Shown here: positions 47,401 to 58,534 of the stretch, piece by piece
Position numbering within the stretch: the stretch's first letter is position 1
How the letters are laid out: each line of letters opens with the position of its first letter
Translations under genes and position numbers: made by a program
NCBI RefSeq assembly: GCF_001039355.2
Contig: NW_019775531.1
Span: forward strand, 64,553 to 128,552
Reading direction: 5' to 3'
DNA length: 64,000 nt
DNA from: Lingula anatina
Taxonomy: Eukaryota > Brachiopoda > Lingulata > Lingulida > Lingulidae
The notes under the pieces: generated by a model
Seen by the model: only the letters and a program-made list of their open reading frames with translations
What the model was told of the DNA's origin: nothing
The model's database searches: none

Positions 47401-50382
47401 TGGATAATATACAACATTGGTCAAAAAGGTTCTCCCACCTTCAGTGCCATGTGCTTTTATTTATAAATCATCCCATCACAGTAGTTAATTACTATGACTA
47501 GTGATTTTCATTCCATATACTATAACTAACATGATTAGTGGTACAGAAAAAGGCAAACTAGCGGTTAAGATATCCATATTAAATACCATTTATTCACAAT
47601 TATTACATGTACCCCCTCAAATCCGATGTTCCACTGTCATTTCCATGGAGGTAAAGAAATGCCCATTAAACTGAATTGACACCACCAAGTGTCACCAAAT
47701 TAACTTACAAACATTTAGCATTAGGGTGTGCGCGTTAAAAGTCACGTGTCTATTAGCGTGTGTGATAACCGCGTACTGTAATTATCTCCTGTAGACGGCG
47801 CCATTGCCTTCAACAAGGGTAAAAATTCTGTTTTGTGGGAAATTTCCACATATTTCCTAAAAAGCTTGGCGGAATTGGTCCGGACTATTTGAAGGTTTGG
47901 CTCTTCTTTGAATTGCACACTTCAATTCATGACACGGGTGTTCAGTAGGGTTATAATCTGGATTCAAAGATGGTTTCTCCAGCATCAGAACAATGGCCTA
48001 CTGCAACATTTCAGTCACCACATGCGAACTATGTGCAAGCGTGCTGTCATGATGAAGCCTGGATCACCCCTAAAACCTATCCCAAGGACTGACTTGCCGG
48101 TAGCAACCAGATGAGGCCAAGTGAACCGGCGGCCTTTGCTGTGACCCGACACTTACTTGAGGGTCCTTTGTGAGGATGTTTTCGCATGGCTTAAAATCAG
48201 CAATTATTTTTGTTTGCTTAGTTGGCGAATTCAATGAAGGAAGTGGTGTCACCATGACATCAAAGAGATTATAAAAAGTTATCAAAACAAAAAACGCGAT
48301 TTTAAACCTTATTTTCAGCTATCAGTCAACAAAATAGGGAAAAAGTAATGAAAAATGATTTGTAAGAAAACGTTCCAAATTTAATGTGGAGTCTTATCTA
48401 CTTTTTTAAGATCTTTATGGTAATTTGACACAAACATTATCAGACTGTCTTTCGGTGAATACGTATGACCTGCCATTCCGTTAAGATCTGCCATATGCCT
48501 GCAGTGTACAAGTATTGTAATCACATCTCTGGTTTTATTTTCTGCAAGGGCATTTTTCCAAATTACCCATGGAAGTAGAGCGGAATTGTCTCACCACTGA
48601 TTGTTCCCTGGCATTAGGGGTGTCTCCAAGTGAAAAGATAAACTGATTTTTCAAGACACGTGATACTTACCAACGTGGGCGTCCTCATTACCTAGCTGCT
48701 TGCACGCAACTTTGGCTTCGTTAAGTCCCCACCCCTCCTCACACACCCTCCGCCACTCCCCGCTATGGTAGATCTCCACACGGCCTTGGTACTGCGTGTC
48801 TCCATCTTGAAGGCGAATTTCTCCGTTGCCTGTAAAAATATACAGCATGATTGTTATTGAGTTTACCGCCGTTTAATGGGATTTATATAAAATCTAACCA
48901 TGTGCCTGGTTGGGTGCTATGAGGACATGCTTTGTCAACTTGTACAAAGGCTCTATGACCTATCCTGTACGGAGGAATGGCAATACCAGCTAGAACAGGA
49001 TTTTGTCCCAGTAGTAAAATCCGGTGAGATTGCCATTATTTATGTGAAAAGGACTGTGTTTGTGTAATGATAGCCCACCACATACCATTCACATATCACC
49101 TTTACCCTTGCTTAAGAGCGCACGCGTCTGGACTCGCGATTTCTGCCATTGCTGTTCTGGCTGTAAATCTGAAGTCAGTAAAGGGAATTGATGACAATTC
49201 TTTACGTGTTCAGCGTCTGTGACAGGTTGCCAATGTCATGCAAGCTGTTCTGTGTCTTGAGAGTGGGACTGGTTGCCCTAGCAGGAGTCTTGAATAGCGG
49301 TTCCACTCCCTTCAACGGCTTGTGACTTATTAATTATAAATGGTGGTCTGAGTGACCCTTCTGGGGAATTTAGTGACTCTCCCCCCTTTTTTATGAAGTC
49401 AGGCACTTCATTTGTCTTCATATTTAGCCATATCTATACCCAAGTTAAAGCAGTTGATGCTAGAAAAGACATTTTAATTGTTTCCATTATAACTTTGCGA
49501 AAATGAACGCCTATTCATAGAGCTCTAAGAGTTAATACCCGCCCAGGATGTCAACATCCAACAAACACCTTCGTCGGGTATAGTTTTCTGAAACATGATT
49601 TAATGTTATGAAACCTTGGTGTATAAGACAGGCGACACAAAGTGTGAGATGGATTCCAAACAGGTCGCGCTAGTGCAAGTCTCTCATTAATTTACATCGA
49701 CGTCATTAGTTAGCACCGGTCTGGCATATGTTGGACCTGTTTACAAGCCATTTATTGCACTACACTACGTACTTTTCCATCAGGGGTTAACCGTATCAAA
49801 ACGAAAGTGTTTACGTCACAAGTTATCATTCGATTCTGAACACTGTCTAAAGGCAGGGAACAGTTCCCAAAAATATATTTGCTTTTTCCTTAATTTCTAC
49901 AATGAGTCAGAAGACTTGGTAATGAAGATTATGCAATGGCATTCTAGGAGAGTGTTATGGTTAATCTTGAAGGATGTTTTCAAGCACTGTGGGTATATTT
50001 TCATAAGAAGGGTCGGGAGTGGGATTTTATCTGTTTAAACACAATAAATCAGAACATTGCTTTCAAAAATTTATATAATCATGCGGTGGCTAACAGATTA
50101 AGCCATCAGCTAATTTATAAACCATCATATTACATGTAAACTGCTCAGTGGCGGATCATCGCCGTTTTACACCACTTAGGCCTATTGTTAATCGGGTATA
50201 ATGTTGGAGAAACACAGTTCATTTTACTACACACACACACACACGCGTGCAGATTTGATGCAAATTTGGTTTTGGTTGAAGTTAAATTTCAAAAGATAGG
50301 TTTACTTACTTTTACCCTGGCCGTCCTCAGGACACAGTAAAATAATCAAAAAGAGAAGGAAACCCGTGTTCAACCGCCACAT
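34180..50382 (-). CDS. Gene B: signal peptide + 4 SRCR + Ly6/uPAR + GPI tail
   Basis: Exons (minus strand): 50310-50382 signal; 48671-48829/46119-46286 SRCR M1; 42004-42195/40441-40581 M2; 39990-40193/39358-39483 M3; 37954-38124/35643-35810 M4; 35158-35210 linker; 34661-34747 and 34180-34476 Ly6. Lengths sum to 1839 nt, an open 612-codon frame with consistent phases. Residues: signal 1-24, SRCRs about 25-133, 134-244, 245-354, 355-467, stalk 468-485, Ly6 486-590, GPI signal to 612. Six Cys per SRCR split over two exons fits group A SRCR domains. Introns host a dead LINE, an inverted-repeat DNA element and two Tc1 remnants, all non-coding for this gene. Likely a GPI-anchored surface receptor; the ligand is unknown. 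Closest relatives are genes A and C. Confidence 0.85.
34661..34747 (-). CDS. Gene B exon: Ly6/uPAR N-part
   Basis: 87 nt (29 codons), phase 0/0: [24 protein letters not shown]. The shortest of the three homologues; it lacks the Tyr-rich loop of gene C. Confidence 0.88.
34788..34845. repeat. (TA)n microsatellite
   Basis: About 28 TA repeats followed by TATG repeats, 40 bp upstream (minus strand) of the Ly6 N-part exon. Confidence 0.95.
35158..35210 (-). CDS. Gene B exon: Thr-rich linker
   Basis: 53 nt, phase 1 to 0: [17 protein letters not shown]. Two codons shorter than in A and C. Acceptor ATCAG, donor GTAAGT. Confidence 0.87.
35643..35810 (-). CDS. Gene B exon: SRCR module M4, C-terminal half
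   Basis: 168 nt, phase 1/1: [49 protein letters not shown]. Acceptor TTCAG, donor GTACGT. Contains an NLT sequon. Confidence 0.9.
36204..36548 (-). CDS. Unrecognised 114-codon open frame, doubtful
   Basis: Lys/Glu/Asn-rich ([20 protein letters not shown]...), highly charged and low complexity in the first 85 codons, with a more ordinary end. It lies inside the intron between gene B SRCR M4 halves, on the same strand, next to a Tc1 remnant. No domain recognised. Could be a chance open frame in AT-rich sequence or a transposon-borne fragment. Confidence 0.15.
   Translation of the reverse strand: MGNGKLYLNENECYNEGHDKNNEHVKEKNERHTKEKVNGKRNLNRISHYKDKDRNDKSEQNENNEWFDVYGELKSLNWEVQKDRVTHLLKNKTFLIRHFCSLRDYVLFVVLLTL
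36590..37200 (-). mobile_element. Tc1/mariner transposase remnant, degenerate
   Basis: Minus-strand translation in several frames gives [35 protein letters not shown] and [19 protein letters not shown], matching the region encoded by 14847-15257. Frameshifts and stops throughout; no intact ends found. In the gene B intron between SRCR M4 halves, same strand as the gene. Confidence 0.8.
37954..38124 (-). CDS. Gene B exon: SRCR module M4, N-terminal half
   Basis: 171 nt, phase 1/1: [39 protein letters not shown], ending GYVRSVR. The donor is taken as GTAAGC at 37953 downward, because this gives the family length; an alternative GT lies 7 nt upstream. Confidence 0.88.
38233..38664 (+). CDS. Unrecognised 143-codon open frame, doubtful
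   Basis: Open from ATG to stop on the strand opposite to gene B, inside its M3-M4 intron: [20 protein letters not shown]... A normal-looking amino-acid mix but no domain, signal peptide or membrane segment that I recognise, and no promoter or exon context. Possibly a transposon-derived fragment. Confidence 0.15.
   Translation: MLSVSNGSAEISKRRLATIARKWNNLSNKLIAPLLDCLNYRERVVIMHRDILLQILLQTLIHTQRPQMSSLPLTKTALPVQAHIKAEVLHGRDISASTKLIVIYNMNITSCRLGLALCRTVDTFVETFARSYGVLSSGAEVCM
38990..39165. repeat. Short interspersed repeat, family 4
   Basis: Shares GTG(T)GAC/TGTAAC...TTCC(A)CATTA...CTTTCTG(T/C)TACA(T/C)GGACCCT with 44930-45110; 60526-60690 is a more distant relative with matching inverted ends (GTGTAAC...GTTACAC). 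Function unknown. Confidence 0.45.
39358..39483 (-). CDS. Gene B exon: SRCR module M3, C-terminal half (diverged end)
   Basis: 126 nt, phase 1/1: [20 protein letters not shown], then [16 protein letters not shown]. Where A and C read VDAGV(T/A)CEA, this copy reads EIRAWCEA, losing the near-invariant DAGV turn while keeping the Cys. Confidence 0.88.
39908..39936. repeat. (GACA)n microsatellite
   Basis: Seven GACA repeats in the gene B intron between SRCR M3 halves. Confidence 0.9.
39990..40193 (-). CDS. Gene B exon: SRCR module M3, N-terminal half
   Basis: 204 nt, phase 1/1: [51 protein letters not shown], ending TGPRVML. More diverged between the Cys residues than A and C. Acceptor TAACAG, donor GTATTG. 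Confidence 0.9.
40441..40581 (-). CDS. Gene B exon: SRCR module M2, C-terminal half
   Basis: 141 nt, phase 1/1: [38 protein letters not shown]. Donor GTGAGT. Confidence 0.9.
41141..41902. mobile_element. Non-autonomous DNA transposon with CCCAGC(G/A)GGCA termini
   Basis: 762 bp. Left end CCCAGCGGGCA, right end TGCCTGCTGGG, which is an 11-bp inverted repeat with one mismatch. The interior is full of AACGTTGA/TCAACGTT-type repeats plus an (AT)n tract at 41408-41450. No ORF of note. In the intron between gene B M2 halves. Relics of the same family at about 1003-1168 and 25690-25847. Confidence 0.65.
42004..42195 (-). CDS. Gene B exon: SRCR module M2, N-terminal half
   Basis: 192 nt, phase 1/1: [39 protein letters not shown], ending NTSPRGTG. 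Acceptor TTTCAG, donor GTGAGT. Confidence 0.9.
42196..43060. other. Gene B intron, nothing coding recognised
   Basis: AT-rich. 42650-42730 repeats a short piece of 8650-8735 (GGATTCCCAGTAACACAT, AACCACTTCTACTAGTTTCTTATACGA). No exon seen. Confidence 0.5.
43753..45351. mobile_element. 1.6-kb inverted-repeat element nested in the LINE
   Basis: Left end AGCTTTCGCACCTGCACGTT, right end (inward) the same 20 bases; both continue TAGGC and then a near-matching GACTAC(G/A)TTTAG, about 40 bp in all. It splits the LINE between GVPQG and the YAGN motif. The interior has a possible first exon/intron at about 44230-44510 and a short frame starting [20 protein letters not shown] (44528). No transposase recognised. 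Confidence 0.75.
44930..45110. repeat. Short interspersed repeat, family 4
   Basis: Inside the 43753-45351 element. Similar to 38990-39165; inverted ends CAGTGTAACG and CGTTACACCTG. Confidence 0.45.
46119..46286 (-). CDS. Gene B exon: SRCR module M1, C-terminal half
   Basis: 168 nt, phase 1/1: [50 protein letters not shown]. Acceptor CAACAG, donor GTACGT. Confidence 0.9.
46676..46930. repeat. Dispersed repeat with ACCTCCGYCAAGG ends
   Basis: Left GACCTCCGCCAAGG, right CCTTGACGGAGGT, an inverted repeat. Interior contains GATCCGGATCACCACCAAAA and GAAAATTTCATCTAAACCGG..TTTTTGAGTTAT. I recognise this type of repeat from several animal genomes but name no family. Confidence 0.6.
46931..48670. 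other. Gene B intron between SRCR M1 halves
   Basis: No exon seen. Contains the Tc1 remnant 47790-48125 and unrecognised AT-rich sequence. Confidence 0.5.
47790..48125 (-). mobile_element. Tc1/mariner transposase C-terminal remnant
   Basis: Minus-strand translation gives [28 protein letters not shown] then FRQAF, the Tc1-like NP(I/T)EH segment carrying the catalytic acidic residue and what follows. Flanks are degenerate. A third, more diverged Tc1 relic in this window. Confidence 0.7.
48671..48829 (-). CDS. Gene B exon: SRCR module M1, N-terminal half
   Basis: 159 nt, phase 1/1: [39 protein letters not shown], ending NEDAHVG. Here the acceptor tract (TATTTTTACAG) is normal, unlike the (TA)n versions in C and D. 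Confidence 0.9.
50310..50382 (-). CDS. Gene B signal-peptide exon
   Basis: 73 nt, ATG at 50382: [20 protein letters not shown] then GQGK, phase 1, donor GTAAGT. The hydrophobic core is typical of a signal peptide. Confidence 0.88.
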
Positions 50383-50640
50383 GTTCACCCCAGTCAGGTA
50401 ATTTTCACCTAAGAAGATTACATCTGCGCGTAGCAATGTTTTGGAGGACGCCAGGCTGGGTTGCAAGGCAACAACTGTGATAAGGGGGGCACCTTTTGTT
50501 ATATTGCGCACATGAAAGCTCTGGGTTATCACGTTACATCAAGGTTTTTATGAAGAGAACTATTTTAGCGTGCGTCTTAACATATAAAGACATCTTTTAT
50601 CCTGTGTAACTCGAGTAAACTTAACTCTTAATAATTGTGT
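50383..50640 (-). promoter_or_regulatory. Conserved 5'-flanking block of gene B
   Basis: Same block as upstream of C and D: CCAGTCAGGTAA, GCAATGTTTTGGAGGACGCCAGGCTGG, palindrome GTTGCAAGGCAAC at 50460-50472, CCTTTTGTTATATTGCGCA. Function inferred. Confidence 0.55.
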
Positions 50641-51177
50641 GCGACACAATCGTTCTGTGTGTGCGCTTGTGTTTGCACCGTTTCATGTGCTTTATATTCT
50701 CTCTCCAAACCCGCGTGAACCCATTTCAGATTAAAAACACTGTAAAAAACGGGCTGGTAAATGTATTTAATTTTCATAAGATGCCAAAGGTGCATTAAAA
50801 TAAACATTTAAATAGTAAATCGCGACTTATAGGTAAACACCTTAAATGGAATATCAGAAATACAGAATAAACTGGATCAGCAAAAGCAGGAGGACGAATA
50901 ACATGATACGAAAATATGAGGTACATGTTTACATTGTGAATTGAACCTAACGTGGGCCCTACGTCGTAACACACCAGAAACAAATAATTATTTACCAAAT
51001 TGGAGATTGTGTGATATCATAATAAGGATCAATTTGTTTACACTGTGCAATATATATATGTTATATGTAATATGAAATGTAAAACCACAAACATTAATTT
51101 TAAACTAATTAAGCCAAATTCAAGGTTAAAAGAGTCATGTGTTAACTGTCCCTCTCTCTCTTTTAGTCTCTCTTTCC

Positions 51178-51215
<38 letters not shown>

Positions 51216-51489
51216 TTCTCTCCCAGAATTCAGTGGCTGGGGGGTCTAGCCTGGGACCTTGAGGTCCTATGCAGTATAAATCTGGCTATTTACAACGTAC
51301 ATCCCCACTAATAGAAACACGTTATTGTTAAGCAAAGGATAACAATAACAATAATATTCAAAGCAACTAGTACCGTGTTTGCCTTAAGTATTGTGTTATT
51401 TACATTAGATAAAAGTAATAAATCATATAGATTCAAATCAACATATATTGTTTAATTTGGTAGCGTTATAAATATTAAGATATCTGCCT
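50640..51489. other. Intergenic between gene A 3' end and gene B
   Basis: Short intergenic region of about 1.1 kb measured from the gene B ATG to the gene A stop. Matches 30480-31000 and contains (CT)n at 51177-51220 and a degenerate SINE-like piece at about 51228-51290. Confidence 0.6.
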
Positions 51490-51786
51490 TCAATTCCAAG
51501 CAAAGGCAATAAACAAAAGCGCGAAGAGGACTTTAAAACAGACAGTCTTTAAACTGGAACCTCTGTTGTTGTTGCTTGTTTGGGACGTATCCACGGCACC
51601 GCCGTTACAGTAGTCAGTAGTGCAGCAATGCTTGCAGACTCTTCTGGTCCCGGTTCCCGTGCAGGTATTTCCCTGATACTCCTGGCTGGTACAAGATGAC
51701 GGCAGTCTGCACCCGCGGCTGTAGCTGTAGGAAATGGTGGAAGAACTGTAGAAGAGATTGTAACTTTCGTACGCCATGGCCGAACT
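51490..51786 (-). CDS. Gene A terminal exon: Ly6/uPAR C-part and GPI signal
   Basis: 297 nt, stop TGA at 51490-51492. [32 protein letters not shown] (CC-x4-CN), spacer with [11 protein letters not shown], hydrophobic end [17 protein letters not shown]. Starts in phase 0 after acceptor TTGTAG. Confidence 0.9.
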   Translation of the reverse strand, partial: SSAMAYESYNLFYSSSTISYSYSRGCRLPSSCTSQEYQGNTCTGTGTRRVCKHCCTTDYCNGGAVDTSQTSNNNRGSSLKTVCFKVLFALLFIAFAWN

Positions 51787-54700
51787 CTACAAAGAGATAG
51801 GTGTGTCCATATTACAATGACAGTTATCTAACAAAGAAAACAATAACATTCATAGGTGCTTGTGTAGGCGTACATATGAAGGCGTGCTGTACATATGTTG
51901 TTTTTGCAAAGTGTGTGTGCGTGTGTGTGTGCGTGTGTGTCCAAAAGAGAGAGAGAAACTCACGTAGCACACATGTCCATAATAACAGAAATTAGAATGC
52001 GAGCTTGCGTTCCGTGATCTGGAACAAGAGATGCCCGTGCTTGAGCATATATAGCATCTAGGTCCTCTCTGAAATAAAATATCAAATATTTAAATACCCA
52101 CTTAAAGTTAAAAAAAAACAAAATACATTTATTTTTTCAAAAAACTTAAAAAAATTAAATGTGTGTTTTGCCAGTCAATACGAAGGTGATAATGTCTATT
52201 AAAGTCCTTCCACTGATTGAGTCTGACTGCAAGCAGTCTTAATCCCTTTCTGAAGCTACATGTATTCACAAAATAACATGTATTTTGGATTGAACAATGT
52301 TTTTATTATGTAAAGGATACTGTTTTCTTGAAAGACCCTCTGTACATATGAATAAAGCGTTGTTTGTAAATACAGTACGATTGTTACATGGCTCACGAAG
52401 TAAATGTCTTGGAATATCGACTACGAAAAGCACATAAAACTGAGTCAAAAAGACGCAAACTGTAAAGTTAATTAAGACCGCATTCATAACAGATGGTCCC
52501 CGGACTAACTGGCCGAACCAGCGTAAAAACAAGTCGCTTAATTCGCCGATTCTCTCCCCTCCTCCACATGCGCCATTTAAAAGATTAATATCAGTTTCGG
52601 GTTTAAATGCTCTTGTGGATATGGGGGTACTACCCTCTACCAGGGCCACAGGTTGACTTTTCACAGAATATTCACATATATGTCTTGAGATAAATAGACG
52701 GTTAATTTTTCTGTCTCTGACCGTGTAATGTAATCTGAAGGTTGATTACAGAGGGTACGGGGATACCAACAGTGGATTAGCGGTGTCGTTTTTTTTGTTT
52801 TTTTTTTTTTTTTTTTTGTCCGTCGCCCATATTTAGTCCACGAATATGTCAGTCTGCAGATCAACTCGTTCTGTATTCGTTCTAATACTACTTACTGGAA
52901 CGGTGGTTGTTGTGGTCGGTGTAGTGGTGGTTGTACTGGGGGGGATAACACCCGCTGGCGAAAAAAAATGGGTTATAAATATCAATGATTAGTTTTAATA
53001 TACACTTTGAGATATCGCATTTTTTCACCACGCATTTTATTCAGCCTCTAATTCCCATTCCGAAGTATTTACTTCGTTCAGTAACACTACAGACTTGGCA
53101 CGTATGATGGAATATTTCAGTTTCAGATGTATGTCTAGGTCAAAATGCGGTCTTTTTAAAAAATCCGATCTCATATAAGATATGTAAATGGACAAGTGTA
53201 GTCAGGTGTGTGACTACCAGTCAATTGACTACCATGTGTGATGCACTGCTGCATTGTATAATATGCATTGATCTAATTGGGAAGTGCTCCTGGGGGACCT
53301 GCATTCCTTAGACATTTATTAGAGACATATATACTTACGTAAGTATCCCTGACAATAGACACCAGCGTCATCATTACTGCTTGAGTAACAGTGGTAATCA
53401 TCGTAATACCCTATTACGACATTTGAACAATCTGTAATGTTAGCTTCTGTTCCTTGACACTGAACACCCTGCAGCCAAAATGAAGTGTCCCCTTTGATGG
53501 TCCAATCTGAATTGTCGAAATAAGATAATAAGAAGAATTATACTCCCTTATCGAAAAAAGTGTCACCCCCCCCCCCCCGCAATTATGTACAATGCCATCG
53601 ATTTGATTTGATTTTGCTTTATTAGCAAAAAAAAAAAAAAAATGCAACCCCATGGCAACCTGCTGCTGACTTCATGAGACCGGTTAGAAACTTGTAAGTA
53701 ACCATTGATAAACGACTAAATGCCGTCAATTTACATTGCACTTGCTAGTGGTATTTGAGTGATTTCTAGACTAGTTATAGTGGCTTACTGGCAACCGATA
53801 GATAAATATGTATATATTATTGTATTCGGTTGAAGAAGGGAATTAGAATGAAATTATTTTCTCCTGGGGGGGGGGGGGGGGCGACACTGTATATTGTGCT
53901 AGTTGTGCTATTTGTGAGAATTGTGGGCAAGTTATGATAGTTGAACATTCGCCTAGGAAGCGCAGACCAGTCGACAAGTAAGTTTTCAAAGGCACCTTTC
54001 TCCAGTGGAGTAGGAGGGCGGATTTCAAATAGAATTCAAATGTAAAGCCCAGATTTACTAGTATTGATATTCAACTTATATTAGGCTCGAACATCCATTA
54101 AAGTGTATATTTTATTATAAAAACGAAAGATATGCTGCCCTACCTGTCGCAGCTCTAACATATCCGCTATACCCCAACTGTCGGCAGGCAACTGCGGCCT
54201 CGCTGCTTCTCCATCCCCAATCACAAATACGCTGCCAATATCCGGCAAACTTTATCTCCACACGACCGCTATTGTAGCCGTTACCGTCCATCAGACGAAG
54301 TTCGCCATCATCAGCTAGAAATGTAAACGTATCAGACTTGATTGCAATTCATATCTTACACAGAAGGTGATTTATCAAAATCTTATTTGAATTGAAACAC
54401 ATGTAGACATCGAAATACTATTGTTTTAAAAGAGAAACGAAACATTTCCCTTTCCAGGTTTTAATCAAAACTTTTCCTGACTCGTCATTTCATAAATTTA
54501 AGACGATGGGCCTTATTGGATAAATTGACATATGTATATATTTTATACAAGGCCATAAAATTTAATACAGGCAATAGTTTGCTACATTGTTATTGTTGTT
54601 CAGATGATAAGGACAGTGGGGGTAATAATAAAAGCGGTCTTGTTTGGCCAAATCTCGATCGAAGAATCAATATTATTTGTTGCCTTCTTTCTTGTTACGA

Positions 54701-57700
54701 ATGGGACTATAAAAGTTTGTGATACACTGGGATGGAGGAGACAAATGTTTCTTTTCTGGTACGCAGTAATCCTGTTGTACAATAGACACGTGTCCTGGAC
54801 CCTTTTTTAAGTGAAGGTCCTCCGAAAAAAAAAGAAAACAATAACAAATGATAATCGCAATTAGATATTTGCCATCCGTGTACTGTAAATATTGTTATAA
54901 AGTTGTGAATATCTACAGTTGTATATTCCCGAAGCGAAGCAACTTCCCTGTTAAATCTCTGTCTCACCAACTGTGATAGAGGTACGTATGAATATCGTGT
55001 GTAAAATCGATTATACACACTACTTTAAGCGTGATATATTTTCTTCCCAACGTATGAGAACAGTTGTATAAGAAATACACACATACACACACTGGACAAT
55101 AGAAGTGTCACCCCCTAAATCAGAGTAATCAAAGTTATTAACCTGAAGAGGCGGAATATAAGCAATATCAGAATATCGATGCAGTTGAATTGTTCAGTAA
55201 GAACCGTTTCAAGTGTAAAATTTTATGTTAATAAAATGATACCAGGAGCATATCATCCCACAGTCATTTATATCCCCCAAGGTATTGGTTCAGTAGGGGT
55301 GACACTTCTATTGTCCAGTGTGTGTAGCCTGTTGGCAGCGTAGTTACATTGTATTACTTGAGTTTCAATATCCAATGGGTAGCATGTAAAGTACGATCAC
55401 ATGTCAAGGCATGTCGTAGCATATGTACAGCTTAAACAGAACGTCTCTTGACACTAGGCCCCAATTACGGCCACGCTGTAATACCTAGAACCCCAACTGT
55501 TCATAATTATAGGGCGGTCCTCTGCGAGAGTGGCCGGCGAGCATAGCCAGCCTGCTCAGCAAATCTCTGGATCCTTGCAGTTCCCTTTATTATTGCCTCC
55601 ATAATAATCCACCCGAACCTGCGTTTTGTTTCCACTTGTGGCGGCACGCGGCGTTTTCGGGTGTCCGTTTGCAGGAAAGTCGCATTTTAAGAGACTTTTT
55701 ATGAACGATGTCGCTTGATTACTATCACTACAAATTCAATTACGGACTTTGCTTTAAAAATGCACACATATGGACATAATTTTTTCTCAATGATTGCGTT
55801 TTTAGTCAACATCGTTTGTCCGCGTTTTATATCTTTATTATTGCATGCAACTGATCTATTAATTGTGATTGTACAGTACATGTACATGTAACTACATGTA
55901 ACTCAGTGGTTAGGTATACATGAAGCGTATATCAAGGTATACAAGCACAACGGATGAGTAAAGGATGTGAGGGCTGATTTGCGTATATGAGGGTTTGAGT
56001 CCCGTATATAAGCGTTTCAGTACCGTATATGAGCATAGGAACAATGCATTCGTTGCAGGTATGAGCATATGAGCGTATGAGCGTATGAGCAATATATGGG
56101 CAGTGTGCTTCTGTATTGTTGATAATTATGACATGTAAAATGAAACTGCACATTTGGTTTTCGAAAATACATGTATCTACATCTATCCTCTAAATGTGGG
56201 GCGATTGTGATGAAAATGTGCCAATTCTACTTATATTTTGCCACAAAAGACAAAACACAGAGGATCCGTTTGTCATACGGTAACCATGCACTAGGTAAAC
56301 ACATACTCGAAATATATATTAATTTGCGGCAAATAAACGTTTAAAATAAATACGTTAATTAATCGTCAGAGACACGCCCTCTACTAGTTAGTCAGTTTTG
56401 CGTTGCATATACTCTTCCTATACACTCCAACCACATCAAACCATAATTATCAACAAAACAGAAGCACGCTACACGCACTCTTATGTTCAGAGGCTACTGG
56501 TACGCTTGTATAGGGAACTCAAACGCACATATATAAGCTAGAATGAATTATTATCTTCTTCCCAACGTATGAGAACTACAGCGTGACAGGGCCTATAGCA
56601 AATTGCTGGATGCCATCGCAATTCTAATACTCACGCGCTTCACAGGCGACCCCGGCGTCCACATAGGAGTTTGACGAGCAGGACGATGAACTGGGGTAGC
56701 CTATCGATCCATGAGTGCAGGCATCCAGTCGACTTTCTGTACCGGCACAGTTTAATTGGTCTGAAAGTTAATACTTGTAATTTACACCTTAAAAAGTCAC
56801 GCTATGTATGTGACCCGTTGCGATTAAAATAAAACCATGACAGAGAAGCAAACTCATATCCAGAGATAGAGAGAGAGAGAGAGACATAGGCAGACAGACC
56901 GCCTGGCATAGCGCCAGGCACACAGACAGACATGTATATACCCGGTAGAAGCTGAAACAGACAATCAGCCAGATAGGAGGACTGCTAGTAACACAGACAG
57001 TCAAACAGGCAGATAGGCAGATTGAAACACAGACACATGCATACAGACAATCATATATACAGACAAACACGCATACGGATGAACAGTACCTAGAACCACC
57101 CTCGAAGTCCCTCTCGCTGACCACAGTGTCCAGTAAGCCAGCGCCCCACTGAAGCCAAGCTGTCTACAGGCTACTTTGGCGTCATTCAATGACCAACCGT
57201 TTTTACACACTCTCCCCCATTCTCCAGCGTAGAATATCTCAACACGACCGAAATACTGGGTATAGCCGATTAATCTGATTTCTCCGTCGTTGGCTGAAGG
57301 AAATACATATAAAATGAAACAGTAAGTTAGAACAACACTGCACAAAGCACTGTTGGTGCGATCAGAATGCAGGTCCACCCTGTAAATAGAATAAACGTTG
57401 CCAAAACTCTTAAACTGCTGTTCAAATTTAATGCTTAAAGTAATGTCTTAAAATTCTCTAATCCATCCAGCTTGGATTATCTAAAATATAAAAAATACGT
57501 TAATCGAATTTTAATTCAATTCAAAAATAATATATTTTTCATAATTTTTATCTAGGTGTGAGAAACAAAGTCAGGTAGGACATATATTTCCAGTGGATAT
57601 TAATTAAACAGGTCCCAGTTGGACTAATACTCCTGGTTTCTGGTCTTTCACGGAGGTTACATCCTAAATCCCAAGTAACGTATGTCTAATGACCTCTATT

Positions 57701-57888
57701 CCTGAACGTTAGACCTAGTACTTCCATTCCCAGGACCTGCGTTACTAGAACATCCATTCCCTTCACACGGGTATTTGAACTTTCCTTTCTAACTAAAATA
57801 TTGTAGTCATTTTAATGATTTTAGTATATTACCTATTATTGTAAGACGCCTTGAGATAGAATGTAAGGCGCCATATAAGAATCTTATT

Positions 57889-57921
<33 letters not shown>

Positions 57922-58493
57922 AACTATTTCATATACAAGGATGCAGCAAACTTCACAGAGATGCTATGAAATACCACCCAACATACATTATATCCCCCGC
58001 TTATATTCAATTACAATAAAGCTATAGAGCTAAAACATCAACCCATTACCCCTACCCCCCCCCCCCCCGATCTCAACCCCCTGACCTCGAAATAGATCCG
58101 ATCAGCCTGCCATTTGGCTTTAGACAGCAACAGCTTTCAGACTGTTAGTGAGACTGAGAGGAAGGATTCTGGATCGTGCACCTTTAATATCTACTCACGT
58201 CCTTTACACAGAACGCCGGCGTCATCTGAAGATTGGTTACAATAAGATGAGTTGATAACACCAACGCCGTCATGGGAGCAATCTTCTAGACTTGTCTCTG
58301 TTCCCTGGCAATTCAAATTCTGTATCCAGAATGAACCTGTTATTTGAAAAGATAATTCACAAATATTATTGACTTTGGCTTCAGTCTACAAAATGTTTTA
58401 TTATGCTGTATAACTTAACGCCATAATGTCTACGCCCTCACAGAAAACACCAAAACAAGCAACATGGCTGTCATCCAACATCGTTCTCGTCTG

Positions 58494-58534
<41 letters not shown>

